A DNA stretch of 34,545 nucleotides from an uncultured Romboutsia sp. (GTDB lineage: Bacteria; Bacillota; Clostridia; Peptostreptococcales; Peptostreptococcaceae), in contig CALFLM010000052.1 of assembly GCA_937880075.1 (NCBI GenBank), positions 1 to 34,545 on the forward strand. The letters run 5' to 3'. Numbering within the stretch: position 1 is the stretch's first letter; the number at the start of each line of letters is the position of its first letter. The position numbers and the translations under genes are program-made. This document shows, one piece after another, positions 8,446 to 16,749 of this stretch. The notes beneath the pieces are model-generated. The model was given only the letters and a program-made list of their open reading frames with translations, ran no database searches and was not told where the DNA came from.

Positions 8446-9816
8446 ATGAAAAGACTAAAGAACTTCTTAAAATATAAGTACATATTATTAGCAATAATAA
8501 TAATTACAATATTTAGCAAATTTAATATATCTAATATAAAAAATGGATTACAAACGAATTTATATCAAGGATTAAAAATGATAAAGGTAACAGAAGAAAA
8601 AATTAAAATTGATGAAAAAAACTTAGTAATAAGTGCAAGAATGCCAGAGATACATTATTCAAATGAAGAGGTTGAAAGATATATAAATTCATACATCAGA
8701 AGAAATATAAATGACTCAATAAACCATGAAAGACAAGAATATCAACTTTATAAAAATAATCCTAAAGCTAATGTTAATATAAATTATCATATAGTTTTTG
8801 AAAATAAAAGTTTATTAAATATTGTAATATATAAAGAAATAAGGTATAAAGACAATAAATTTAAGCAAGAAAAAGATAGTTACGTATTTGACCTAAATAC
8901 AGGTCAAAGAATTTTCTTAAATAATTTATTAAAGGATAATGAAGATCATGAAAAGATAATTTATGATTATATAATAGATTATATAAAAGACAATAAATTA
9001 AAGGTCAATAAAAATAAAATAAAAATTGATAAATACACAAATTATGAAATAATAGACGAAGGAATAAATATATACTTTAATCCGTACAAATCAAGTGAAG
9101 AAGATTTAGCATATGAATTTAAAATTCCTTTTACTATATTTAAAAACAAAATAAAAATGGTACAAACTAGCAATATAATTGCTAATATAGACACTCAAAC
9201 AATAACTAAGAATAATAAATATATAAATAGTATTATTAATATACCTATAATAATGACTGACAATAAAGATATATCAAAATATATAAATGATGAAATAACA
9301 AATAGTATAATGAAGTTTTTCAATGAGTCACAAAAACAAGCAGAAGAATATAATAATGCTCTGCCTGAAGTAGAGAATAAATTTGTTGCTAATGTTGATT
9401 TTGATGTAAAGAAAAATAGTGATAATATATTAAGTATACTGGTAAAGTATTATAAGTTTGCAGGAGGAGCTCATGGATATTATGAAAATGTAGCATATAA
9501 TATAGATACAAGAAATGGAAAATTTTTAACCTTAAGTGATTTATTTAAAGAAGATATAGATTATAAAAATGTTATAAATGAAGAAATAAGAATGCAAATA
9601 GAGGAATTAATAAAATCAGATGAGCAAAATAAGGGAGTGTATGAATTTAAAAGTATAGGTGATAAGCAAAAATTTTATATACAAGATGATAATCTAGTAG
9701 TATATTTTGATTTATATGATATAGCTCCTTATGCAGCTGGTATACCTGAATTTATGATAAATGTTAACAAAATAGACCATATATTAAAACCAGAATATCA
9801 AAAAATATTTAAGTAA
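8446..9816 (+). CDS. Tandem DUF4163/DUF3298 envelope protein
   Basis: The 456-residue protein has one amino-terminal membrane anchor (about residues 9-25, YKYILLAIIIITIF), so the rest should face outward. Two similar halves follow, about 47-240 and 245-450. Each has a DUF4163-like start and a DUF3298-like end: in the first, YVFDLNTGQRIFLNNLL; in the second, FAGGAHGYYENVAYNIDTRN and LTLSDLFK. Such domains occur in RsiV-type anti-sigma factors and in PdaC-type deacetylases, often as ligand-binding or sensor parts. No enzymatic domain is present here, so a binding or sensing role in the envelope is inference. The ribosome-binding site AGGAGG (8430-8435) supports the start. It converges on sleC across a long palindrome. 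Family assignment is good; function is unknown. Confidence 0.75.
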   Translation: MKRLKNFLKYKYILLAIIIITIFSKFNISNIKNGLQTNLYQGLKMIKVTEEKIKIDEKNLVISARMPEIHYSNEEVERYINSYIRRNINDSINHERQEYQLYKNNPKANVNINYHIVFENKSLLNIVIYKEIRYKDNKFKQEKDSYVFDLNTGQRIFLNNLLKDNEDHEKIIYDYIIDYIKDNKLKVNKNKIKIDKYTNYEIIDEGINIYFNPYKSSEEDLAYEFKIPFTIFKNKIKMVQTSNIIANIDTQTITKNNKYINSIINIPIIMTDNKDISKYINDEITNSIMKFFNESQKQAEEYNNALPEVENKFVANVDFDVKKNSDNILSILVKYYKFAGGAHGYYENVAYNIDTRNGKFLTLSDLFKEDIDYKNVINEEIRMQIEELIKSDEQNKGVYEFKSIGDKQKFYIQDDNLVVYFDLYDIAPYAAGIPEFMINVNKIDHILKPEYQKIFK

Positions 9817-9821
9817 TAAAA

Positions 9822-9917
9822 GGGGCTGTCGCATTAAGAGTAAATAATACAATATATAGTTATGCATAATTTGAATTAGCACAACATATTGTACATAATT
9901 TTTTAGTGCGACAGCCC
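9822..9917. repeat. Long palindromic repeat GGGGCTGTCGCA, copy A; likely two-way terminator
   Basis: The outer arms GGGCTGTCGCA and TGCGACAGCCC pair almost perfectly, and inner blocks (TACAATAT with ATATTGTA) extend the stem into a long imperfect hairpin. A runs and T runs flank both ends, so it can terminate transcription both ways between the convergent genes ending at 9816 and 9926. The complete sequence recurs in inverse orientation at 19919-20016 with only a few differences. Confidence 0.85.
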
Positions 9918-9925
9918 ATTTTATA

Positions 9926-11197
9926 TTAGATTTTTGGATTTAAAGAAGCTATTTTAGTAACAGCAACATAAACTCTAGAAATTTCGTACCAAGTTTTAAA
10001 ATCTACAACTCCTGTTTTTGGAAGTCCAAAGATTCCTTGGAAGGTACTAACTGCTTCAGCAGTGCTATCATCATAAATACCATCTTCCTTCACCTTTGGA
10101 ATGGCAGGGTAGGAGTTTGATATTGCATTTAATTGATTTTGTATAGTTCTAACATATTTTCCGCTAGATCCAACTTGTAATGTATCTCCAGGGAATGATA
10201 CAGGTACACCACTTACAACAGGAGCTTCTTCAAACACTATTTCATCACCATAAAAATATCTTAAAATGCTTTCATAGTCCATTCCTTGATCCCCCAAATC
10301 TTTACTTCCCCATTGAGTCATTTGATTAGGACATTGAGATTTGTGACCATCACAGTATTGAGCTAAAAGAGGCTGTCTAGCTGTAGGAGGTCTTTTTATA
10401 AATGTATTAAAAATATTGTCAACAACAACACCTATAGTATCAAAGAAATTTCTATTATTTATAAATTTATGATCATATGCAGTAGATGATGTTATTGTAA
10501 AGTTAAGTCCTTTATTTCTATACCATTCTGTAAAAACTCTATTTAGAGTAAATGATATTATAGCTATTACATTTGCATATATAGTTTGTTCTGGCCAAGT
10601 AGAGTATATTTCAGATGAAGCTACATTTTTTATATAATCTTTAAATGGAATCCAGTAATTTTGAGCAGAGCTATCTTCAGGTAACCCATCATGAACAACT
10701 ACAAATTCGGGAACAACAGGATTGTCTAAGACTACAAATCCTGTTGGAGCTGGTAGTGGTTTTAAATCACTTTCTGGTATTTTAGGCGGATATGTTCCGT
10801 ACAGAGTATTATCTCCTATATCATAAACATTCTCATTTTGTCTAGAGTAGAAGTGTCTGCGTCGGGTTTGAGCATTTAGAGGGACGTTTTGTCTAGCTTC
10901 TACAGTAGCAAATACTTGAGTTCCATCAATAATAGCTGTTTCATATCCATCTGAAATTACTTCTACAGTATATTGACTATAAGGTCTAACATCTGAAGGT
11001 TGCTGAGAATATTGAATGTCTGGTGCATCTAATGTAATACCAGTAACTTGACCAGAGTTATCAGTCTTTAAGTTTTGATATACTTGAGTTTGTCTTTCCC
11101 CAGATTCAGGATTTTTATAAATATTTACAGTTGCATTTTCAATAGGCCTATTAGTTAAATTATCAATAACACTAACTGTTAGGAAACCATCTTGCAT
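9926..11197 (-). CDS. sleC: Spore cortex-lytic enzyme SleC (germination lytic transglycosylase)
   Basis: The 423-residue protein matches the Clostridioides/Clostridium SleC precursor throughout. It starts MQDGFLTVSVIDNLTNRPI; a pre/pro region reaches about residue 115. The central SpoIID-like catalytic domain contains VVPEFVVVHDGLPEDSSA, SSEIYSTWPEQTIYANVIAI and ITSSTAYDHKFI. The carboxy end (about 335-415) is a peptidoglycan-binding domain with LQVGSSGKYVRTIQNQLNAI and GIYDDSTAEAVSTFQ. In related species the inactive pro-form is stored in the spore and cut by Csp proteases during germination, after which it degrades cortex muramic-lactam peptidoglycan. No csp gene is in the window. AAGAGGTG precedes the ATG. 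A CATAGTA sequence 42-48 bases upstream could be a forespore sigma -10 site. Confidence 0.95.
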   Translation of the reverse strand: MQDGFLTVSVIDNLTNRPIENATVNIYKNPESGERQTQVYQNLKTDNSGQVTGITLDAPDIQYSQQPSDVRPYSQYTVEVISDGYETAIIDGTQVFATVEARQNVPLNAQTRRRHFYSRQNENVYDIGDNTLYGTYPPKIPESDLKPLPAPTGFVVLDNPVVPEFVVVHDGLPEDSSAQNYWIPFKDYIKNVASSEIYSTWPEQTIYANVIAIISFTLNRVFTEWYRNKGLNFTITSSTAYDHKFINNRNFFDTIGVVVDNIFNTFIKRPPTARQPLLAQYCDGHKSQCPNQMTQWGSKDLGDQGMDYESILRYFYGDEIVFEEAPVVSGVPVSFPGDTLQVGSSGKYVRTIQNQLNAISNSYPAIPKVKEDGIYDDSTAEAVSTFQGIFGLPKTGVVDFKTWYEISRVYVAVTKIASLNPKI

Positions 11198-11238
11198 ATA
11201 ATCACCTCTTCATAATAAATAATATTTTTCTATATTCA

Positions 11239-11245
11239 TACTATG
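11239..11245 (-). promoter_or_regulatory. Possible sporulation-sigma -10 element for sleC
   Basis: On the minus strand the sequence CATAGTA fits the CATNNTA pattern of SigG/SigF-type -10 boxes and would give a 5' leader of about 35 nt for sleC. No clear -35 partner is visible, so this is tentative. Confidence 0.3.
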
Positions 11246-11315
11246 AAGATAGCTATTATTTTGTTAAGCTAAATGGGAATAATATATCTATAAAATATAA
11301 AGAGAGGATTAATTT

Positions 11316-12047
11316 ATGAAATTAGATCTATTAATACTAGCTATAGCACCAGTTGCAACAATTATACTATGGATATATTTAAAAGATAAATATGATAAGG
11401 AACCAATACATATATTAAGTAAGTTTTTTATAATTGGTATTTTAGTAAGTATACCAGCAATTTATATAGAAGAAATACTTATAAAAATAAATATATTTTC
11501 AGGAAAAATTTATATTTTATATATGTCTTTTTTAGTTGCAGGATTAGTCGAAGAAGGATTAAAAACATTAGTTCTTATACCAAACTTATTAAAAGAAAAA
11601 AACTTTAATGAAAAGTTAGATGGAATTATATACTCAGTATTTTTATCATTAGGATTTGCGACTGTTGAAAATATAATATATATATTATTTGAAGATCCAA
11701 CTTCAGCTTTTGAGGTTGGTGTTATAAGATCTATAATATCAGTTCCTGCACATATGATGTTTGCTCTAATTATGGGATATTATATTTCAAAATATAGATT
11801 TACTAGTTCTAAAGCTAAAAAAAGAAAATATTTAATACTATCTATAATATTGCCTATTTTATTACATGGAGTTTTTGATTTTCTATTGATGATACAATAT
11901 AGATGGTCTATTATAGTGTTTATAGCTTATATAGTATATTTATGGAAAAGTAGCCTAGACAAATTAGATGAATATACAAATAATTCTAGAAAAAAATTTT
12001 TAAAAAGATACAAAGTTATTATACATAGAAAGAGAAAGGACGATTAA
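11316..12047 (+). CDS. prsW: PrsW-family intramembrane protease
   Basis: The 243-residue protein is almost wholly membrane-embedded, with about seven or eight spans. It shows the family's conserved blocks: VEEGLKT with E79-E80 and K83, FATVEN with E118, PAHMMF with H146, and HGVFDF with H184 and D188. PrsW is a glutamic-type intramembrane protease that makes site-1 cuts in anti-sigma factors: RsiW in Bacillus, RsiT in Clostridioides, in response to envelope stress or antimicrobial peptides. No matching sigma/anti-sigma pair is in the window. It is divergent from sleC, a neighbour relationship I recall from Clostridioides, and lies 2 bases before the rRNA methyltransferase gene, with which it is probably co-transcribed. 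Confidence 0.9.
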   Translation: MKLDLLILAIAPVATIILWIYLKDKYDKEPIHILSKFFIIGILVSIPAIYIEEILIKINIFSGKIYILYMSFLVAGLVEEGLKTLVLIPNLLKEKNFNEKLDGIIYSVFLSLGFATVENIIYILFEDPTSAFEVGVIRSIISVPAHMMFALIMGYYISKYRFTSSKAKKRKYLILSIILPILLHGVFDFLLMIQYRWSIIVFIAYIVYLWKSSLDKLDEYTNNSRKKFLKRYKVIIHRKRKDD

Positions 12048-12049
12048 AT

Positions 12050-13348
12050 TTGAAGAAATTACCACAAAGGTTTTTAGAGGACATGAAAGAACTTCTTATG
12101 GATGAATATGATGATTTTATAAAAAGTTATGATGAACCTAAAACAACAGGATTAAGAATCAACACTTTAAAAATAAACAAAGAAGAACTATTAAATTTAA
12201 ATTTATATAATTTAAAACCAATACCTTGGGCGGATGAAGGTTTTTATTATGATGAGGAAGTAGACAGACCTGGTAAAAGTCCACTACATGAATCAGGAGC
12301 ATATTATCTACAAGAGCCATCTGCAATGAGTGTAGTACCTCATCTTGATATAAAAGAAGGAGATAAAGTTCTTGATATGTGCGCTGCTCCAGGAGGAAAA
12401 TCTACATATATATTATCAAAACTAAATGATACAGGATTGTTAGTATCAAATGAGATAAACCCTACTAGAATAAGAGCATTAGGAGAAAACTTAGAGCGAT
12501 TTGGAGCTAGAAATTGTATAATAACAAACACCGATTCAAATAATTTAAGAAAAATATTTACAGGATATTTTGATAAGGTAGTAATTGATGCACCTTGTTC
12601 AGGACAAGGTATGTTTAGGAAAGATGAAGTTGCTATAATAGATTGGAGCTATGCTAAGGTTTTAGAATGTCAAAGTATCCAAAAAGAAATAATAAGAGAT
12701 GGATATGATATGTTAGAAAATGGGGGAATATTAGTATATTCTACCTGTACATTTGCAAAAGAAGAGAATGAAGACGTAATAAATGACTTTATATCTGAAT
12801 ATAAAGATGCTAAACTAATTGAAATGCAAAGAATATGGCCACATAAAGTAAGTGGTGAAGGTCATTTTGTTGCTAAAATTCAAAAATTAGAAAATGAAGA
12901 TTGTAATGTAAAATATATAAAAATAAAGAACAATGATAAAGAATTAAAGGATTATAGAGAGTTTGAAAAGAAATTTTTAAATATATCTGTAGAAAGTAGA
13001 TTTGATATCAGAGGAGAAAATTTATATTTACTTCCTAAGGAACATCCAGATACTAAAAAGTTAAAGGTATTAAGATATGGTCTGCATTTAGGAGTGCTAA
13101 AGAAAAATAGATTTGAGCCTTCTCATGCACTATCTCATTATTTAAAAATGGAAGATGTAAAAAATGTAGAAAACTTTAGTGTGCAAGATAATAAAATTTT
13201 AGACTATTTAAGAGGAAACACCATAGAAACAGGAAAAAGTAGAGGATGGGTTTTAGTCTGTGTAGAAGGTATAGGTCTTGGATGGGGAAAAGAATCTAAT
13301 GGTATATTAAAGAATCATTATCCTAAAGGATTAAGAATAAATTACTAA
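12050..13348 (+). CDS. RsmF/RsmB-type rRNA (cytosine-C5) methyltransferase
   Basis: The 432-residue protein belongs to the NOL1/NOP2/Sun RNA m5C methyltransferases. The SAM-binding loop is DMCAAPGGKS (109-118). The catalytic pair is C183 in DAPCSGQGMF and C233 in YSTCTF. The amino-terminal LRINTLKI and the carboxy-terminal PUA-like extension (about 300-432) are as in RsmF (YebU)-type enzymes of Firmicutes, which methylate cytosines of 16S rRNA. The exact target base cannot be read from sequence. Initiation is at TTG (12050), with AAAGGA upstream inside the end of prsW; the 2-base gap implies coupling to prsW. Confidence 0.88.
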   Translation: MKKLPQRFLEDMKELLMDEYDDFIKSYDEPKTTGLRINTLKINKEELLNLNLYNLKPIPWADEGFYYDEEVDRPGKSPLHESGAYYLQEPSAMSVVPHLDIKEGDKVLDMCAAPGGKSTYILSKLNDTGLLVSNEINPTRIRALGENLERFGARNCIITNTDSNNLRKIFTGYFDKVVIDAPCSGQGMFRKDEVAIIDWSYAKVLECQSIQKEIIRDGYDMLENGGILVYSTCTFAKEENEDVINDFISEYKDAKLIEMQRIWPHKVSGEGHFVAKIQKLENEDCNVKYIKIKNNDKELKDYREFEKKFLNISVESRFDIRGENLYLLPKEHPDTKKLKVLRYGLHLGVLKKNRFEPSHALSHYLKMEDVKNVENFSVQDNKILDYLRGNTIETGKSRGWVLVCVEGIGLGWGKESNGILKNHYPKGLRINY

Positions 13349-13415
13349 AATTATTTAATAAAATCTCAGATATATTCCAATAATAAAATATAAAACTATT
13401 TTATGGAGGTATGTT

Positions 13416-14216
13416 ATGGAGATTTTAAGTGAAAATCAAGAGTATGCTATATCAAAATTTTTACAAAGATATGATTATGATGCAGTATTAGATATATTAG
13501 AAGAAGCAGGAATTATAGGTGGAGATTTATATTTTTTAATTGAATCCTGTCAGTATTCTGTTAATTTTGAATTTAAAAGAGCTTTAGAATCTATAGAAAA
13601 AATGAGTAGTCAGATGCTATCTAGAAGAGAAATAAAAAAATTGATAATTAATTTGAATAATTTAGAACAGGGAGAACCAGAAGATATATTATCTGAATTA
13701 ATTGAGAATATAAAAATTCAAATTGTAAATGAAGAATATATAGATTTTTTAGGTAGACTTTATAGATTAAAAGAAGCATTATTTAAGTATATATTTGTAA
13801 GTACTAAAGAATCTAAAAACTATAAAGTATCAATGTATGGATATATGTTATCAAAGAAAAATATACTATATACATTAAAAAAGAAGTATAATATCTATAG
13901 TGGGAACCTAATCAAAGGGGTAACTCAGTACATAAATATACATGTGAAGAAAACTAAAAGAATGGAAAAGGTAGTAGAAATACTAAATAACGATAGGCTA
14001 GAAAGCTTGATAAGACTTAGAAATGAAAGTCTTGTAGGACATGGCTTTAAAGGTATAAGCAAAGAGGAAATTGAAAAGATTTACGGAAGCCCTATGGAAG
14101 TTATGAGAGATTTAGTTAAAGCATGTGAACTTTTGGACTTAGGTATTAGTTCAAATAAATATGATGATATTAATGATATGGCTATCCATATGATAGGAAG
14201 TCATGAAAATTACTAA
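13416..14216 (+). CDS. CARF-less Csm6-like HEPN protein
   Basis: The 266-residue protein resembles the carboxy-terminal part of Csm6/Cas02710-type proteins. Residues 1-110 are helical (FLQRYDYDAVLDILEEAG). FLGRLYRLKEALFKYIF at 111-127 looks like the HEPN helix with R117 and E120. LRNESLVGHGFKGIS gives R202-x6-H209, the HEPN ribonuclease signature. The CARF domain that in Csm6 binds cyclic oligoadenylate is absent, and no CRISPR array or cas gene is in the window. It may be a domesticated or differently controlled ribonuclease, or an adaptor. It lies between the RsmF-like gene and lepB, with 11 bases to the lepB ribosome-binding region, so it is probably part of this housekeeping operon. GGAGG precedes the ATG. 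The HEPN call is good; activity and role are unknown. Confidence 0.65.
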   Translation: MEILSENQEYAISKFLQRYDYDAVLDILEEAGIIGGDLYFLIESCQYSVNFEFKRALESIEKMSSQMLSRREIKKLIINLNNLEQGEPEDILSELIENIKIQIVNEEYIDFLGRLYRLKEALFKYIFVSTKESKNYKVSMYGYMLSKKNILYTLKKKYNIYSGNLIKGVTQYINIHVKKTKRMEKVVEILNNDRLESLIRLRNESLVGHGFKGISKEEIEKIYGSPMEVMRDLVKACELLDLGISSNKYDDINDMAIHMIGSHENY

Positions 14217-14236
14217 TTTTAGAGGAGATGATTTTA

Positions 14237-14770
14237 GTGAGTGAAAAGTTTAAGAAAGAGTTAATTGAGTGGGCAAAAGTAATAGCTACAGCATTAGTAT
14301 TTGCTTTTATAATAACTCAATTTATAAAGCCTACTTTAGTTAGAGGAGAATCTATGTACCCAACATTAGTTGAAAATGATTATTTAATAATAAATAGAAT
14401 GGCTTATAAAATAGGACAACCAAAAGATGGTGATATAATAGTATTTAAAACGGATCTTCTGCAAGATGATGGAAAACCAAAAGATTTAGTTAAAAGAGTT
14501 ATAGCAACAGAAGGACAACACATAAAGATAGAAGATTCTAAAGTATATGTAGATGACAAACTTTTAGATGAGCCATATATACATGATAATTATACTAGTG
14601 GAGATATAGATTTGACAGTTCCAGAAGGTCAAGTATTTGCTATGGGAGATAATAGAGAAAAAAGTTTAGATAGTAGATATGAAGACGTTGGACTAGTTGA
14701 TGAAAAAGATATATTAGGGAAAGTTATTATAAGATTATTCCCATTTAATAAAATAGGTACTGTAAGTTAG
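14237..14770 (+). CDS. lepB: Type I signal peptidase
   Basis: This enzyme cuts signal peptides from exported proteins at the outer membrane face. One amino-terminal span (about 10-30 of the protein) precedes GESMYPTL, which carries the catalytic Ser, and LVKRVIATEGQ, which carries the general-base Lys (S39 and K86 counting from the start chosen here). MGDNREKSLDSR is the conserved box E. The ATG at 14228 directly abuts AGGAG (14223-14227) and cannot be used well; GTG at 14237 has 9-base spacing and gives MSEKFKKEL, a 177-residue protein of normal Gram-positive size. It follows the HEPN gene closely and probably shares its transcript. Confidence 0.93.
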   Translation: MSEKFKKELIEWAKVIATALVFAFIITQFIKPTLVRGESMYPTLVENDYLIINRMAYKIGQPKDGDIIVFKTDLLQDDGKPKDLVKRVIATEGQHIKIEDSKVYVDDKLLDEPYIHDNYTSGDIDLTVPEGQVFAMGDNREKSLDSRYEDVGLVDEKDILGKVIIRLFPFNKIGTVS

Positions 14771-14778
14771 ATAATTGC

Positions 14779-14892
14779 ATGAGATTAGGTATATCTGCTC
14801 TTTTATTTAATTTAGATAAAGCTCTAAAACTTTGTAAAGAAGTTGATAGAATTAATCATAACCATATGAAAGAAACTATATATATTAGATAG
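14779..14892 (+). pseudogene. Short fragment resembling the start of a sugar-isomerase-like TIM-barrel protein
   Basis: A 37-codon frame reads MRLGISALLFNLDKALKLCK and then EVDRINHNHM. The opening looks like the first strand and helix of xylose-isomerase-like TIM-barrel proteins (MRLGIS, then a helix), but the frame ends before any active-site residue. No ribosome-binding site is seen apart from the end of lepB. It is probably a remnant of a deleted gene; a small functional peptide cannot be excluded. Confidence 0.35.
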
Positions 14893-14895
14893 AAT

Positions 14896-14924
14896 AAAAA
14901 AAGGGGTATGATATACCCCTTTTT
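14896..14924 (+). terminator. Rho-independent terminator of the prsW-lepB operon
   Basis: AAAAAGGGGTAT pairs with ATACCCCTTTTT around a 3-base loop, with T residues following. It separates lepB from the nucleoside kinase gene. Confidence 0.88.
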
Positions 14925-14952
14925 ACTATATTAGAAGAAGGGAGTACATATT

Positions 14953-16620
14953 ATGGGTAGTGTGAAAATATGTGTTAATAACTTGTATAGAGAGTATTAT
15001 TTAGAAGATTGTTCTTCAGGCGTAGTTTTAGAAAATATAGTAAAAGATATTGATAGTGAATATAAGGGATATATAACAATTGCAAATATAAACAATAAAT
15101 TAAGAGAATTAAGTTATGAAGTAAAAGAAGATTGTAATATAAAATTTTTAGATACAACAAATGCAGATGGTTTAAGAGTATATTCTAGGACAATGTCTTT
15201 TATATTTATAATGGCTTGTAACGAACTATTTAATAAAGCTAGAGTTACGATTGAACATTCTCTATCAAAAGGACTTTATTGTGAAGTTCATACAGATACA
15301 AAACTTAAAGATTTTGACTTGAAAAATATTAAAAACAAGATGCAAGATATAATTGATAAAAACTATAAAATAGAAAAAATATCTACAACTAAATCAAATG
15401 CTATTAAGATATTTGAAGAACATGGAATGTATGAAAAATCTGAGTTATTAAGATATAAAGAATATGATGATGTAAAAATATATAAATGTAATAATCATAT
15501 AAATCATTTTTATGGGCATATGCTACCTTCAACAGGATATATAAAAACTTTTGACTTAAAACAGTATAAAAATGGAGTAATATTATTAGGTCCGAGTGAA
15601 CTTGACAAAACAAAAGCTATAAAGTATGTACCACAACCAAAGCTTGCAAATATTTATAAAGAAGCGGAAGAGTGGGCTAAGGTAATGGATATAGATAAAG
15701 TTATAACTTTAAATAAAATAATAGAAAATAATCAATATGGAGAAGTTATAAGGATAGTTGAAGCTTTACACGAGAAAAAATTATCTCAAATAGCAGATAT
15801 GATAAAGGAACAGAAAAAAAGGGTTGTACTTATAGCAGCACCATCTTCATCTGGAAAGACTAGTTTTGCTAATAGGCTATGTATACATCTTAAAGTTAAT
15901 GGATTAACTCCTGTATCAATCTCGCTAGATGATTACTTTTTAAATAGAGAAGATACACCTTTAGATGAATTTGGTAAATACGATTTTGAATCAATATATG
16001 CGATAGATTTAGAAAAATTTAATTCAGATTTAAAAAATTTATTAGATGGAAAGGAAATAAGTCTACCTAAGTTTAATTTTAAAACGGGAAAAAGAGAAGA
16101 AAATCATAAAAAATTAAAAATAAAAGAAAATCAACCTATAATACTAGAAGGTATACATGGATTAAATCCAATATTGACATCATCAATACCAGATGAGGAT
16201 AAATTTAAAATATATATCAGTGCTTTGACACAAATAAATTTAGATGATTATAATAGAATACCTACTACAGACTTAAGGCTTATAAGAAGAATGGTAAGAG
16301 ATTATAACTTTAGAGGATATAGTGCTAAACATACTATTATGAATTGGGACTCTGTAAGAAGGGGTGAAAAGAAAAATATATTTCCATATCAGGAAGAAGC
16401 TGATATAATATTTAACTCAGCCTGTGTTTATGAGTTAGCAGTATTAAAAAAATATGCAAAACCATTGCTAGAAGAAATAGAAAGTGATGATAAAGCATAT
16501 ATAGAAGCTAATAGGCTTCTTAAATTACTACAGTATTTTATTGAATTAGAAGATACATCAGATATACCTTCTACATCGATACTAAGGGAATTTATAGGTG
16601 GAAGTAAAATAATAGACTAA
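14953..16620 (+). CDS. Nucleoside (uridine-type) kinase with ThrRS-like amino-terminal domains
   Basis: The 555-residue protein combines a TGS-like segment (residues 1-65) and a region similar to the second additional domain of threonyl-tRNA synthetase (about 66-270), where RVTIEHSLSKGLYCEVH and HINHFYGHMLPSTGYI fall, with a phosphoribulokinase/uridine-kinase domain. The P-loop is AAPSSSGKT at 295-303; SISLDDYFLNREDTP and LEGIHGLNP are kinase motifs. The family is usually annotated as nucleoside kinase and is taken to phosphorylate uridine/cytidine; direct evidence for substrate is limited as far as I know. The start is supported by AGAAGGG about 10 bases upstream. It is flanked by terminators on both sides and is likely transcribed alone. 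Confidence 0.88.
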   Translation: MGSVKICVNNLYREYYLEDCSSGVVLENIVKDIDSEYKGYITIANINNKLRELSYEVKEDCNIKFLDTTNADGLRVYSRTMSFIFIMACNELFNKARVTIEHSLSKGLYCEVHTDTKLKDFDLKNIKNKMQDIIDKNYKIEKISTTKSNAIKIFEEHGMYEKSELLRYKEYDDVKIYKCNNHINHFYGHMLPSTGYIKTFDLKQYKNGVILLGPSELDKTKAIKYVPQPKLANIYKEAEEWAKVMDIDKVITLNKIIENNQYGEVIRIVEALHEKKLSQIADMIKEQKKRVVLIAAPSSSGKTSFANRLCIHLKVNGLTPVSISLDDYFLNREDTPLDEFGKYDFESIYAIDLEKFNSDLKNLLDGKEISLPKFNFKTGKREENHKKLKIKENQPIILEGIHGLNPILTSSIPDEDKFKIYISALTQINLDDYNRIPTTDLRLIRRMVRDYNFRGYSAKHTIMNWDSVRRGEKKNIFPYQEEADIIFNSACVYELAVLKKYAKPLLEEIESDDKAYIEANRLLKLLQYFIELEDTSDIPSTSILREFIGGSKIID

Positions 16621-16629
16621 TAGGAAAGA

Positions 16630-16703
16630 GGGGATATATTAGAATATTTATTTATAATAATATTTATTATTATAAATAAATCTATTTTGATATACTCCTT
16701 TTT
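16630..16703 (+). terminator. Long AT-rich hairpin terminator after the nucleoside kinase
   Basis: An outer stem (GGGGATATAT with GATATACTCC) encloses a near-perfect 17-bp palindrome (ATTTATTTATAATAATA and its complement, 16646-16681). It ends in five T residues. It lies between the kinase stop and glsA. Confidence 0.65.
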
Positions 16704-16749
16704 ATATTGCATAATATATTTATAAATATTATTTATTAAGGAGGAGCTA

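Noticed and set aside
13416..14216. A type III CRISPR locus around the HEPN gene.
   Set aside because: I see no repeat-spacer array, no cas10, csm or cmr genes, and all neighbours are housekeeping genes.
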